From contig NZ_BJYY01000001.1 in NCBI RefSeq assembly GCF_007991755.1, positions 558,001 through 622,000 of the forward strand: a stretch of DNA of 64,000 bases, written 5' to 3'. Below the pieces are notes generated by a model. That model ran no database searches. It was given only the letters and a program-made list of their open reading frames with translations, and was not told the origin of the DNA. The stretch comes from Cellulomonas aerilata. GTDB lineage: Bacteria; Actinomycetota; Actinomycetes; Actinomycetales; Cellulomonadaceae. The position numbers and the translations under genes were made by a program. Positions 23,821 through 31,680 of the stretch are shown piece by piece; the stretch's first letter is position 1, and each line of letters starts with the position of its first letter.

Positions 23821-25200
23821 TCACTGCGCCCCGAAGGCCGCGTTGACCTCGGCGATGAAGGCGGCCGCCGCGTCCTCGGGGCTGGTCCCGCCGAGCGAGA
23901 CCGTCTCGTAGGCACGGTTGAACGCCGTCTCGAAGTTGGCCTGGTACCCCGCGGGGTAGCTGACCGTCGGCGGCTTGGCCTCGATGACCTGCTGGTACAG
24001 CTCGAGCTCGTGCTTCTTCAGCGCGGGCAGCTCGGGGTTGTCCAGCTGCTGCTGCAGGTGCCGGGTGTTCGTCACCCCGCCGTTGTTCGACGCGAACAGC
24101 GCGGCCGCCTCGTCGTTGTTGGCCCAGAAGTCGATGAAGGCCGCCGCGGTGGGGACGTTGTCGCAGTTCGCCGAGATGGCCCAGCCCGAGGTGAACAGCA
24201 CGTTCCCGGAGCCGCCCTCGCCGGACGGCATCGCCACGGTGGTCAGCTCCTGACCCGGCGCCAGGCCCGACAGGGTCGCCTGCCCGGGCGTCAGGGCGTT
24301 GCCCGGGACGCTGTCGAGCATGACCTTGCCCTGGGCGACGTAGCGCTGCTCGGTCTGCGGCGGCTCCTCCGCGCGCTGCTGCGCGGTGCTGGTGGCGCCG
24401 GCGTTGCGCAGGTCCTCCCAGAACGTCCAGAACTCGGCGAGGGTCTCCTCGGAGAACGCGATCTGGTCGTCCTCGAACATCTCCTCCCCGCGGGCCTGGG
24501 TCCACGCGATGAAGTAGTTCGGCAGCCCGCCGCCGAGGTTCGCGGCGGCGATGCCCTCGGGCAGCGACCCCTGGGCCTCGGTGATGTACTCCCCGAAGTC
24601 CTCCCAGGTGTAGCCCTCCTCGGGGAGCCCGACGCCGGCCTGCTCGGCGAGCGTCGCGTTGATCTCGACGGCGTCGTAGGCGGCGCCGTAGGGGATGAAG
24701 TAGAGCCCCCCGTCGGGGCCGCGGCCGGTGTCGATGACCTCCTCGGGGATGTCGGGCACCGTGATCGCCCCGGACTCGATGAGCGGGTCCAGGTCCATGA
24801 GCGCGCCCTGGGTGGCGTACGAGGCCAGCTGGCGACCCTGCATCTGCGGCACGCAGGGGAGGTTGCCGCTGGAGCCCTGGACGTTGAGCCGCTCGAAGTA
24901 CGCGGCGAAGTCGGCGGACTCGGGCTCGACCGTGACGCCCGGGTTCTCGGCCACGAACAGGTCCGAGACGCCGTTGGTGAGGTCGACACGCGGCCCCGAG
25001 CCCCAGTAGGCGATCCGGAGCGTGCCCTCGACGTCGCCGAGGCCGGCCTCGGCGCCGGAGGCCTCGGGCGCGGCCGACTCCTGCGTCGTCTCACCGACGC
25101 GGGTGCCGCCGGAGCAGGCGGTCAGGACGAGCGTGAACGTCGCCGCGCCGGCGACGAGGCCGAGCGCGCGCCGCCGCGGACGGGTGTGTGGAGACATCAT
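23821..25200 (-). CDS. Sugar ABC transporter substrate-binding lipoprotein (CUT1-like)
   Basis: A 459-residue extracellular solute-binding protein family 1. It has a Sec lipoprotein signal with lipobox LVLTAC (Cys about residue 28), a Ser/Glu-rich linker, then the mature domain starting LRIAYWGSGPR. Typical features include a hinge region around YFIPYGAAYDAVEINATLAEQAG and TSGWAISANCD. It would capture an oligosaccharide or glycoside and deliver it to the two permeases encoded upstream in the same operon (94-bp gap). No ATPase gene is present; CUT1 systems in actinobacteria often share an MsiK-type ATPase encoded elsewhere. The ligand is not predictable. Confidence 0.92.
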   Translation of the reverse strand: MMSPHTRPRRRALGLVAGAATFTLVLTACSGGTRVGETTQESAAPEASGAEAGLGDVEGTLRIAYWGSGPRVDLTNGVSDLFVAENPGVTVEPESADFAAYFERLNVQGSSGNLPCVPQMQGRQLASYATQGALMDLDPLIESGAITVPDIPEEVIDTGRGPDGGLYFIPYGAAYDAVEINATLAEQAGVGLPEEGYTWEDFGEYITEAQGSLPEGIAAANLGGGLPNYFIAWTQARGEEMFEDDQIAFSEETLAEFWTFWEDLRNAGATSTAQQRAEEPPQTEQRYVAQGKVMLDSVPGNALTPGQATLSGLAPGQELTTVAMPSGEGGSGNVLFTSGWAISANCDNVPTAAAFIDFWANNDEAAALFASNNGGVTNTRHLQQQLDNPELPALKKHELELYQQVIEAKPPTVSYPAGYQANFETAFNRAYETVSLGGTSPEDAAAAFIAEVNAAFGAQ

Positions 25201-25294
25201 CGTTTCCTCTCGAGTGGTGCACGGACGGCGGCTCGTCGAGCGGCCGGGAAGGAGGGGGTCGGGACGGTGCCGGGGCGTGACGCCGGCGTGCGGG

Positions 25295-26200
25295 TCACTT
25301 GAGCCCGCTGGTGGCGATGCCCTCGATGAGCAGCTTCTGCGCGACTAGGAAGAAGCCGACGATCGGTGCGAGCGACAGCGTCGCCATCGCGAACAGGGGA
25401 CCGAAGGCGGACTCGCCCGTGGCGTCCAGGAACCCGTTGAGCCCCTGGGTGACGGTCCACTTCGCCGGGTCGTTGAGGTACAGGAGCGGGCCGAGGAAGT
25501 CGTCCCAGGTCCGGATGAAGGTGAACAGCGCGGTGGTCCCGAGGGCCGGCAGCGACAGCGGCAGGATCACCCGGCGGAAGATGCCCACGTGGCCGCAGCC
25601 GTCCAGCCGGGCGGCGTCGTCCAGCTCACGCGGCAGCGTCCGGATGAACTGCACCATCAGGAAGATGAAGAACGCGTCGGTGGCGAGGAACTTGGGAACC
25701 GTCAGCGGCAGGATCGTGTTGATCCACGCCAGGTTGTTGAAGAGCACGTACTGCGGCACGAGCGTCACGTGGTACGGCAGCAGCAGCGTCCCGAGCATGA
25801 GCGCGAACATGACCCGCTTGAACGGGAACTCCAGCCGGGCGAAGGCGTAGGCGGCGAGCGAGCAGGAGACGACGTTGCCGATGATGCACAGCACCGAGAT
25901 CACCAGGGAGTTCACGAAGTACCGGGAGAAGTTGAGGCTGCCGTAGCTCCAACCGGTCGCGTAGTTCTCCAGCGTGAAGTTCGAGGGCCACAGGCCGAGC
26001 GTCCCGAACGCCTCGTTGCTCGGTCGCACGGACGCCCCGGCCATCCAGAGCAGGGGGTACAGGACGACGACCAGCACCAGCAGCAGGCTGAGGTGGCGCG
26101 CGAGCGAGATGACGACCCGGTTGCGCGAGGGCCGGCGCGGGAAGACGGGGCGCAGCAGCGCCGGCGTCGCGGAGGTCGGGCTGGGGGTGGCCGTGGTCAT
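25295..26200 (-). CDS. Carbohydrate ABC transporter permease (MalG-like)
   Basis: A 301-residue inner-membrane permease with six predicted helices. The EAA loop signature for ATPase contact is ELDDAARLDGCGHVGIFRRVILPL (residues about 195-218; written in two halves, ELDDAARLDGCG and the following LP). YPLLWMAGASVRPSNE in TM1 and WDDFLGPLLYL toward the end are typical of MalG-type CUT1 subunits. Its ATG overlaps the stop of the companion permease gene (ATGA). It precedes the binding-protein gene and belongs to the importer feeding the catabolic island. Confidence 0.93.
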   Translation of the reverse strand: MTTATPSPTSATPALLRPVFPRRPSRNRVVISLARHLSLLLVLVVVLYPLLWMAGASVRPSNEAFGTLGLWPSNFTLENYATGWSYGSLNFSRYFVNSLVISVLCIIGNVVSCSLAAYAFARLEFPFKRVMFALMLGTLLLPYHVTLVPQYVLFNNLAWINTILPLTVPKFLATDAFFIFLMVQFIRTLPRELDDAARLDGCGHVGIFRRVILPLSLPALGTTALFTFIRTWDDFLGPLLYLNDPAKWTVTQGLNGFLDATGESAFGPLFAMATLSLAPIVGFFLVAQKLLIEGIATSGLK

Positions 26201-27204
26201 CTCTCGTCTCCGTAGTAGACCCAGAACCGGGCGGTGGCGAACATGAAGGCGGTGAACAGACCCAGGACCACGGTGAGCGCCCACGCCATGGCCGACGCGT
26301 ACCCCATCTCCAGCTGCGTGAAGCCGCGCTGGTAGAGGTAGAGCGTGTAGAAGAGCGTCGAGTCCAGGGGTCCGCCGTTGCCGTTGCTGATCACGTACGC
26401 CGGGGTGAACGCCTGGAAGGCGTTGACGGTCGTCAGCAGGACGTTGAAGAAGATGAGCGGCGTGAGCGTCGGCAACGTGATGCTGAAGAAGCGCCGCAGG
26501 GGGCCGGCGCCGTCGACCATGGCCGCCTCGTAGAGCTCCTTGGGGACCTGCCGCAGGCCCGCGAGGAAGATGATCATCGGGGCGCCGAACGTCCAGACGC
26601 TGAGCGCGACCAGCGAGTACAGCGCGGTGTCGGGGTTGCCGATCCAGCTCTGCCCCTCGATGCCCAGCCGGGCGAGGAAGGCGTTGAAGACGCCGTCGCC
26701 GCCGAACATGGTGCGCCACAGCATCGAGATCGCGACGCTCGCGCCCACCAGGGACGGCAGGTAGAACGACGCCCGGTAGAAGGGCAGGAACCGGATGCCC
26801 TGGTTGAGCACCATCGCGACGAGCATCGAGACGATCAGGATGAGCGGGACGGCGACGGCGACGTACTCCAGCGTCACCCCGACCGACGCCTTGAACCGCG
26901 GGTCCACGAGCATCCGCTGGTAGTTGGCCAGGCCCTGCCACTCGGGCGGGGTGAGCAGGTTGTACCTCGTGAACGACAGGTACAGGGAGTAGGCCATCGG
27001 ACCGAGGGTCAGCAGGAGCATCCCGGCCAGCCACGGGGTGAGGAAGCCGTACGCCGCGAGGGCCTCGCGTCGCGCCTGCCCGCTCGCGCGACGCCCGTGC
27101 GAGGAGCCCGGGTCGGTCAGGTCGTCGACGTCGGGCAGCACCGAGGTCCGGTCACCGCGCCGACGGACGCCCGCGCCCGTCAGCCTCGAGTCCTTGGTGG
27201 TCAC
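26197..27204 (-). CDS. Carbohydrate ABC transporter permease (MalF-like)
   Basis: A 335-residue permease with a ~50-residue basic cytosolic N-terminus, then TM helices beginning YGFLTPWLAGMLLLTLGPM. The MalF-type periplasmic-side motif SFTRYNLL and the EAA loop ELYEAAMVDGAGPLRRFF (about residue 230) are present. It forms the import pore with the MalG-like partner. The GTG at 27204 overlaps the stop of the HIBADH-like gene (GTGA), so transporter and dehydrogenase are translated together. Confidence 0.93.
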   Translation of the reverse strand: MTTKDSRLTGAGVRRRGDRTSVLPDVDDLTDPGSSHGRRASGQARREALAAYGFLTPWLAGMLLLTLGPMAYSLYLSFTRYNLLTPPEWQGLANYQRMLVDPRFKASVGVTLEYVAVAVPLILIVSMLVAMVLNQGIRFLPFYRASFYLPSLVGASVAISMLWRTMFGGDGVFNAFLARLGIEGQSWIGNPDTALYSLVALSVWTFGAPMIIFLAGLRQVPKELYEAAMVDGAGPLRRFFSITLPTLTPLIFFNVLLTTVNAFQAFTPAYVISNGNGGPLDSTLFYTLYLYQRGFTQLEMGYASAMAWALTVVLGLFTAFMFATARFWVYYGDER

Positions 27205-28082
27205 GACGCACCTCCTCGGCCTGCCCGCGCCTGGGCGGCGTGGGTCTCCACCCGGTCGGCGAGGGTCTGCGCGATCAGCGCGGCGACCGGCACGCGCAGG
27301 TCCACGGCGCGCGCGGCGGCGACGACCTCGAAGAGGTCCTTGCTCCACGGCCGCTCGCGCGGCGGGGTCCCGCCCGCCTCGTACGACTCGACGAGCCGGT
27401 CGAAGAAGCCCCAGTTGCGGGTGACCCACGAGTCGCCGGTGCTCGACGCCACCGACCGCAGCACGGTGTCCTCGTCGACGCCGTGCGCGGCGGCGAGCTC
27501 CATGGCCTCCATGGCACCGGCGAGCGCGGACAGCATCATGAGCTGGTTGGCCAGCTTGGTCGCCGCCCCGGCCCCGGCCGGACCGACGAGCAGCACCTCG
27601 CTGCCCATGGCCTCCAGCAGGGGCCGCGCGGCCTCCAGGTCGTCGGCCTCGCCGCCGACCATGATGGTCAGGTCGCCCTTGTCGGCCCGCTCGGCGCCGC
27701 CGCTGACCGGGGCGTCGAGGAACGCGACGCCCTGCTCGGCCGCGACGGTGGCGAGCCGTGCTGCGGTCTCCGGCATGATCGTGCTGTGCACGACGACCGT
27801 GCGCCCGTCACCGCCGGCCGCGAGCCAGCCGTCCGGCCCCTCGAGGATCGACCCCACGGCGGCGTCGTCGGGGACGACGAGCACGAGCGTGTCGCACCCG
27901 CCGAGGTCCGCGACGGAGCCCGCGACCCGGGCGCCGTCACGCTCGAGCGCCTCGGCCTTCTCGGGCGAGGTGTCCAGCACGGTGAGCGACCATCCTGCGC
28001 GCAGGAGGGTGGCCGCCATCGGGCGGCCGATGTTGCCCAGCCCGGCGAAGCCGATGCTGCTGGTCCCAGGCGACGCTGCCAT
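27201..28082 (-). CDS. Beta-hydroxyacid dehydrogenase, HIBADH/tartronate-semialdehyde-reductase family
   Basis: A 293-residue NAD(P)-dependent dehydrogenase. The Rossmann motif GFAGLGNIGRPMA is at about residue 10; the substrate-binding DAPVSGGAERA at about 125; the catalytic Lys is in GAGAATKLANQ (about 175). The family includes 3-hydroxyisobutyrate dehydrogenase, 6-phosphogluconate-related enzymes and tartronate semialdehyde reductase. Position between an RraA-like aldolase gene and sugar permease genes suggests reduction of a small semialdehyde released by aldol cleavage; this is inference. ATG at 28082 is 20 bp after the aldolase stop. Confidence 0.88.
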   Translation of the reverse strand: MAASPGTSSIGFAGLGNIGRPMAATLLRAGWSLTVLDTSPEKAEALERDGARVAGSVADLGGCDTLVLVVPDDAAVGSILEGPDGWLAAGGDGRTVVVHSTIMPETAARLATVAAEQGVAFLDAPVSGGAERADKGDLTIMVGGEADDLEAARPLLEAMGSEVLLVGPAGAGAATKLANQLMMLSALAGAMEAMELAAAHGVDEDTVLRSVASSTGDSWVTRNWGFFDRLVESYEAGGTPPRERPWSKDLFEVVAAARAVDLRVPVAALIAQTLADRVETHAAQARAGRGGAS

Positions 28083-28102
28083 GAGATCGGTGTCCCCTCG
28101 GG

Positions 28103-28867
28103 TCAGAGGTCGGCGTAGTACGCGAGGACGGCGTCGGCGTCGATGGACGCGTCGGCGGGCTTGCCCTGGGCGGCGTAGTGCCGGCTCCGGGCACGCATGT
28201 CGGCGAGCAGGATCGCCCGGGCGTGGGTGGCCACCTCCTCGGCGACCTCCTGCGGCACGACGACGACGCCGTCGTCGTCGCTGCCCACCATGTCGCCGGG
28301 GCGGACCTGGACGCCGCCGCAGGCGATGGTCCCCTGGACCTCGACGACCTCGATGCGTCCCGGGATGATCGTGCGGCCGCGGTGCCGGGCGACCACGGGG
28401 CCGCGCTGCAGGACGACCTCGCCGGTGTCCCGGCAGTAGCCGTCGGTGATGATGCCGACCGCGCCCTTGCCGACCGCGGCCATCGTGTTCTCCGAGCCCC
28501 AGAACCCCACCTCGGGGCCGCCGCCGGACTCCATAACGATCACGTGGCCGGGCGGGAGGTCGTCGGGGAGGTTCTTGTGGCCGTACCGCTCGAACCACAG
28601 GCGGTGCGCCTCGACGATGTCCTGCGTCGAGTCGAGCTTCCACATGGGCTTGTTCGACGGGACGCACCGGATGGTCGCGGCCTGCCCCCAGAAGCGCATG
28701 CCGCTCCACAGCGGCCGCAGCTCGGGCGACATGAGCGTGAGGTTGAAGTAGCCGATCCCGTCCAGGGCGTCGGCGACGTCGGCGACCCGCAGGTGCTTGT
28801 ACAGGCTGTTCAGATCGTTGCGGTCGGCCTTGGCGACCTCGGCGATGACGTGCTCGGAGAGCGACAT
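28103..28867 (-). CDS. RraA-like aldolase family protein (copy 2)
   Basis: A 254-residue RraA-family protein, first gene of the minus-strand catabolic transcript. GIITDGYCRDTGEV (about residues 135-148) carries the Arg-Asp-x-x-Glu signature of metal-dependent HMG/CHA-type aldolases; EVQGTIACGGVQVRPGDMV and DGVVVVPQE are further family hallmarks. It is only distantly similar to copy 1 at 16630-17373, so the two may cleave different intermediates. The ATG at 28867 follows GAGAGGAACCC. The 181-bp region to the divergent gntR gene contains a TTGT-N2-ACAA operator. Confidence 0.84.
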   Translation of the reverse strand: MSLSEHVIAEVAKADRNDLNSLYKHLRVADVADALDGIGYFNLTLMSPELRPLWSGMRFWGQAATIRCVPSNKPMWKLDSTQDIVEAHRLWFERYGHKNLPDDLPPGHVIVMESGGGPEVGFWGSENTMAAVGKGAVGIITDGYCRDTGEVVLQRGPVVARHRGRTIIPGRIEVVEVQGTIACGGVQVRPGDMVGSDDDGVVVVPQEVAEEVATHARAILLADMRARSRHYAAQGKPADASIDADAVLAYYADL

Positions 28868-28955
28868 GGGTTCCTCTCGGGCGGGGCGGGCGTGCGCCGG
28901 TGGTCCGCCCCGGAGTGGAGTCCCAGGGTGTAGCCCGCCGTCGCGCTATGGCCTA

Positions 28956-28965
28956 TTGTCTACAA
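28956..28965. promoter_or_regulatory. Putative GntR/FCD operator in the divergent catabolic promoter region
   Basis: TTGTCTACAA is a TTGT-N2-ACAA inverted repeat, the form of operator recognised by many FCD-type GntR regulators. It lies in the 181-bp region between the RraA-like gene (minus) and gntR (plus), in a locally AT-rich patch. A second overlapping symmetry, GTCT-N5-AGAC, follows immediately. Confidence 0.55.
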
Positions 28966-29048
28966 CAGACGACACAAGAGGCGCAAGGGCCGGATCTGCG
29001 TCACGCTCGTCCTGGACGCCGTCGTCCCCGCGGCCCGTGGGAGGTCCC

Positions 29049-29807
29049 GTGAACACCACCGCCAAGCCCCTCGTGGGGTCCACCACGGCGCTGACGGCGC
29101 CCGTGCTCACCGCGCCCCGGGAGCCGGCCGGCCCCCGGATCGACGCGCCGAGCCTCGTGCACCTGGCCGCCGAGGAGATCCGCAAGATGATCCTGTCCGG
29201 GCGGCTGGCCCCCGGGGACCGGCTCATCGAGGAGCGGCTCACCGAGGAGCTGGGCATCAGCCGGCCGCCGCTGCGCGAGGCGCTGCGGCTGCTGCAGCAC
29301 GAGGGCCTGATCGAGACCCGGCCGCGACGCGGCTCGACGGTGACGATCCTCACCGACCAGGACGTGTTCGAGATCCTCACGCTGCGGTCCGCCCTGGAGC
29401 GCCTCGCGGTCGAGCTCGGCATCCCGGTGCGCGACCCCGCACGGCTGGCGGCGTGCCGCGACGCCCTCGAGCGCATGGAGCGGGACGCGCGTGACGAGGA
29501 CCGCGGCAGCCTCGTGGAGCACGCCTACGTGTTCCACGCGTCGATCGTCGCGCTGGCCGGGCACGGTCGGCTGGACGACTCCTACGCCGCCGTCCAGCAG
29601 CAGCTGATGCTGTGCATGGCGCGCAACCTCTACACCCGCGAGCACGAGTTCGAGACCTTGACCCAGCACGTCGACCGCCACCGGCACCTGCTCGACGTCA
29701 TCGAGGCGGGCGACCCGGACGCGGTGCTCGCCGAGCTCGCCGTCCACGGAGAACGTTCGTTCCTCAAGCGCTCGACCACGGCCGCGACGGAGGGGCCGCC
29801 CACATGA
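29049..29807 (+). CDS. GntR-family regulator, FCD subfamily
   Basis: A 252-residue regulator with an N-terminal GntR winged helix after a ~35-residue Ala/Pro/Thr leader: IRKMILSGRLAPGDRLIEER, ELGISRPPLREALRLLQHEG and the wing RPRRGSTVTIL (about residues 45-105). A C-terminal all-helical FCD domain follows with metal/ligand histidines (FHASIVALAGH; HRHLLDVIEAGD). GTG at 29049 is chosen because upstream frame is low-complexity. It overlaps the next gene by ATGA and is divergent from the catabolic operon, so it most likely senses a pathway acid and represses both units through the site at 28956. Confidence 0.9.
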   Translation: MNTTAKPLVGSTTALTAPVLTAPREPAGPRIDAPSLVHLAAEEIRKMILSGRLAPGDRLIEERLTEELGISRPPLREALRLLQHEGLIETRPRRGSTVTILTDQDVFEILTLRSALERLAVELGIPVRDPARLAACRDALERMERDARDEDRGSLVEHAYVFHASIVALAGHGRLDDSYAAVQQQLMLCMARNLYTREHEFETLTQHVDRHRHLLDVIEAGDPDAVLAELAVHGERSFLKRSTTAATEGPPT

Positions 29808-30763
29808 CACCGACCGTCCTCATCACCGACAACGACATGGGCCCGGCCGACCTCGAGCGCGCGGCCCTCGAGCCGGCCGGCTACCGGGTGGTGCACGCGG
29901 AGTGCCGGACGGAGGACGACGTCCTGGAGGCCCTGCGCTCGCACCGCCCGGTGGGGCTGCTCGTGCAGTACGCCCCGATCACCGAGCGCGTGCTGCGGGC
30001 AGCGGCCGACACGGACGTGAAGGCCCTGTTCCGGTACGGCATCGGGATGGACAACGTCGACCTCGCCGCCGCCCGGACGCTGGGGATCGAGGCCCGGAAC
30101 GTCCCGGACTACGGCTCGGCCGAGGTGGCCAACCACGCGACCACGCTCCTGCTGTCCCTCCTGCGCGGGGTCCCCGCGTGGTCCGCCGCCGCCGCCCGCG
30201 GCGAGTGGCCGGTCCGCGGCGACCTGCCCGACCCCCTGGAGGTCGGCGTGTGCACGCTCGGCCTGCTCGGCTTCGGGGCGATCGCCCGGGAGGTCGGCGT
30301 CCGCGCCCGGGCGTTCGGGATGCGGGTGCTCGCCCACGACCCCTTCGTCGCCGACGACGACGTCCGCGCGGCCGGGGCCGAGCCGGTGGCGTTCGAGGAC
30401 CTGTGGCGGGGCAGCACCGCGGTCAGCGTCCACGCGCCGCTGACCTCCGCGACCGAGGGCGTCGTCGGCGCCGATGCGCTGTCCCTCATGGCGCCCGGGT
30501 CGTTCCTCGTCAACACCGCGCGCGCGGGGCTGGTCGACCGCACCGCGCTCGAGGCGGCCCTCGCCGAGGGCCGGCTGGCCGGCGTCGGCCTGGACGTCTG
30601 GTGGCAGGAGCCGGCGGCCGCCGACGACCCCCTGCTGCGTGACCCCCGGGTCCTCGTGACCCCCCATGTCGCCTGGCTCTCGCCGGGTTCGGTGCGCCGC
30701 CTGCGCGCCTCGGCCGCCTCGCGGCTCCTCGACGTCCTCACCACCGGAGGTTCTCCCTCGTGA
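29804..30763 (+). CDS. D-isomer-specific 2-hydroxyacid dehydrogenase
   Basis: A 319-residue enzyme of the D-2-hydroxyacid dehydrogenase family. The catalytic-domain segment YGIGMDNVDLAAA is at about residue 80, the Rossmann motif LGLLGFGAIAREVG at about 150, the catalytic Arg in NTARAGLVD (about 235), Glu about 29 residues later, and His in TPHVAW (about 288). It interconverts a 2-oxo acid and a D-2-hydroxy acid with NAD(P)H. ATGA/GTGA overlaps with gntR and the FAH-family gene make a three-gene plus-strand operon. Confidence 0.9.
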   Translation: MTPTVLITDNDMGPADLERAALEPAGYRVVHAECRTEDDVLEALRSHRPVGLLVQYAPITERVLRAAADTDVKALFRYGIGMDNVDLAAARTLGIEARNVPDYGSAEVANHATTLLLSLLRGVPAWSAAAARGEWPVRGDLPDPLEVGVCTLGLLGFGAIAREVGVRARAFGMRVLAHDPFVADDDVRAAGAEPVAFEDLWRGSTAVSVHAPLTSATEGVVGADALSLMAPGSFLVNTARAGLVDRTALEAALAEGRLAGVGLDVWWQEPAAADDPLLRDPRVLVTPHVAWLSPGSVRRLRASAASRLLDVLTTGGSPS

Positions 30764-31626
30764 CCACACTCCTCGTCCAGCTCCCGGCCGCCGACGGACC
30801 GCGGTGGGTGGTGCGGCGCACCCAGGACGGCGCCACGGTCGACAGCTCGCTGCCCGTCACGCTCGCCGAGCTCCTCGCCCTGCCGCTCGCCGAGGCGCGG
30901 TCCGTCGTCGAGGGCGCGACCCACCCGGCCGGACCGGGCGACGGGACGGCCGAGGGGGTGCGCCCGCTGGCGCCCGTGGACCGTCAGGAGGTCTGGGCGG
31001 CCGGGGTGACGTACCGGCGCAGCCGCGACGGGCGGGCCGAGGAGTCCGCGCACGCGTCGATGTACGACCTGGTCTACGAGGCGGACCGCCCGGAGGTGTT
31101 CTTCAAGTCCACGCCCGAGCGGGTCGTGCCGGACGGCGAGCCGGTCGGGATCCGGGTCGACTCCGGCTGGGACGTCCCCGAGCCGGAGGTCGGGCTCGTG
31201 GTGAACAGCGGCGGGGAGCTGTTCGGGTACGTCGCCGGCAACGACATGAGCAGCCGCTCCATCGAGGGCGAGAACCCGCTCTACCTGCCGCAGGCCAAGG
31301 TCTACACCCGGTCCTGCGCGCTGGGTCCGGGGATCGTCCCGGCGTGGGAGCTCGGGGACGGGCCGCTCGGGGTGTCGGTGCGGATCGACCGGGCCGGCGA
31401 GACGGTGTTCGAGGGCACCACCGCGACCGACCAGATGAAGCGCACCTTCCCGGACCTGATGGACTGGCTGACCCGCGCCCTGGACTTCCCGGCCGGCGTC
31501 GTCCTGCTCACCGGGACCGGGCTGGTCCCGGACAGCTCCTTCACGCTCGCGGAGGGTGACGTCGTCACGGTCGACGTCGCCGGGGTCGGCACCCTCACCA
31601 ACCCGGTGGTCGTGGTCGGTCGGTGA
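30760..31626 (+). CDS. Fumarylacetoacetate-hydrolase-family protein
   Basis: A 288-residue FAH-fold enzyme. Metal-binding and active-site segments are visible: WDVPEPEVGLVVN (about residue 137, Glu ligands), GYVAGNDMSSRSIEGENPLYLPQAK (about 150-175) and TGTGLVPDSSFTLAEGDVV near the C-terminus. Related proteins split 2,4-diketo-3-deoxy sugar acids or dehydrate 2-keto-3-deoxy-pentonates in non-phosphorylative sugar pathways; others act in aromatic degradation. GTG at 30760 overlaps the preceding gene (GTGA). It ends the plus-strand arm of the catabolic island, 54 bp before the convergent menA. Confidence 0.87.
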   Translation: MTTLLVQLPAADGPRWVVRRTQDGATVDSSLPVTLAELLALPLAEARSVVEGATHPAGPGDGTAEGVRPLAPVDRQEVWAAGVTYRRSRDGRAEESAHASMYDLVYEADRPEVFFKSTPERVVPDGEPVGIRVDSGWDVPEPEVGLVVNSGGELFGYVAGNDMSSRSIEGENPLYLPQAKVYTRSCALGPGIVPAWELGDGPLGVSVRIDRAGETVFEGTTATDQMKRTFPDLMDWLTRALDFPAGVVLLTGTGLVPDSSFTLAEGDVVTVDVAGVGTLTNPVVVVGR

Positions 31627-31680
31627 CGCCCCGGGCTGGGCCTCGGTGGCCAGCTGCCTCGCCGGTCTGCTGCCCCCCGG

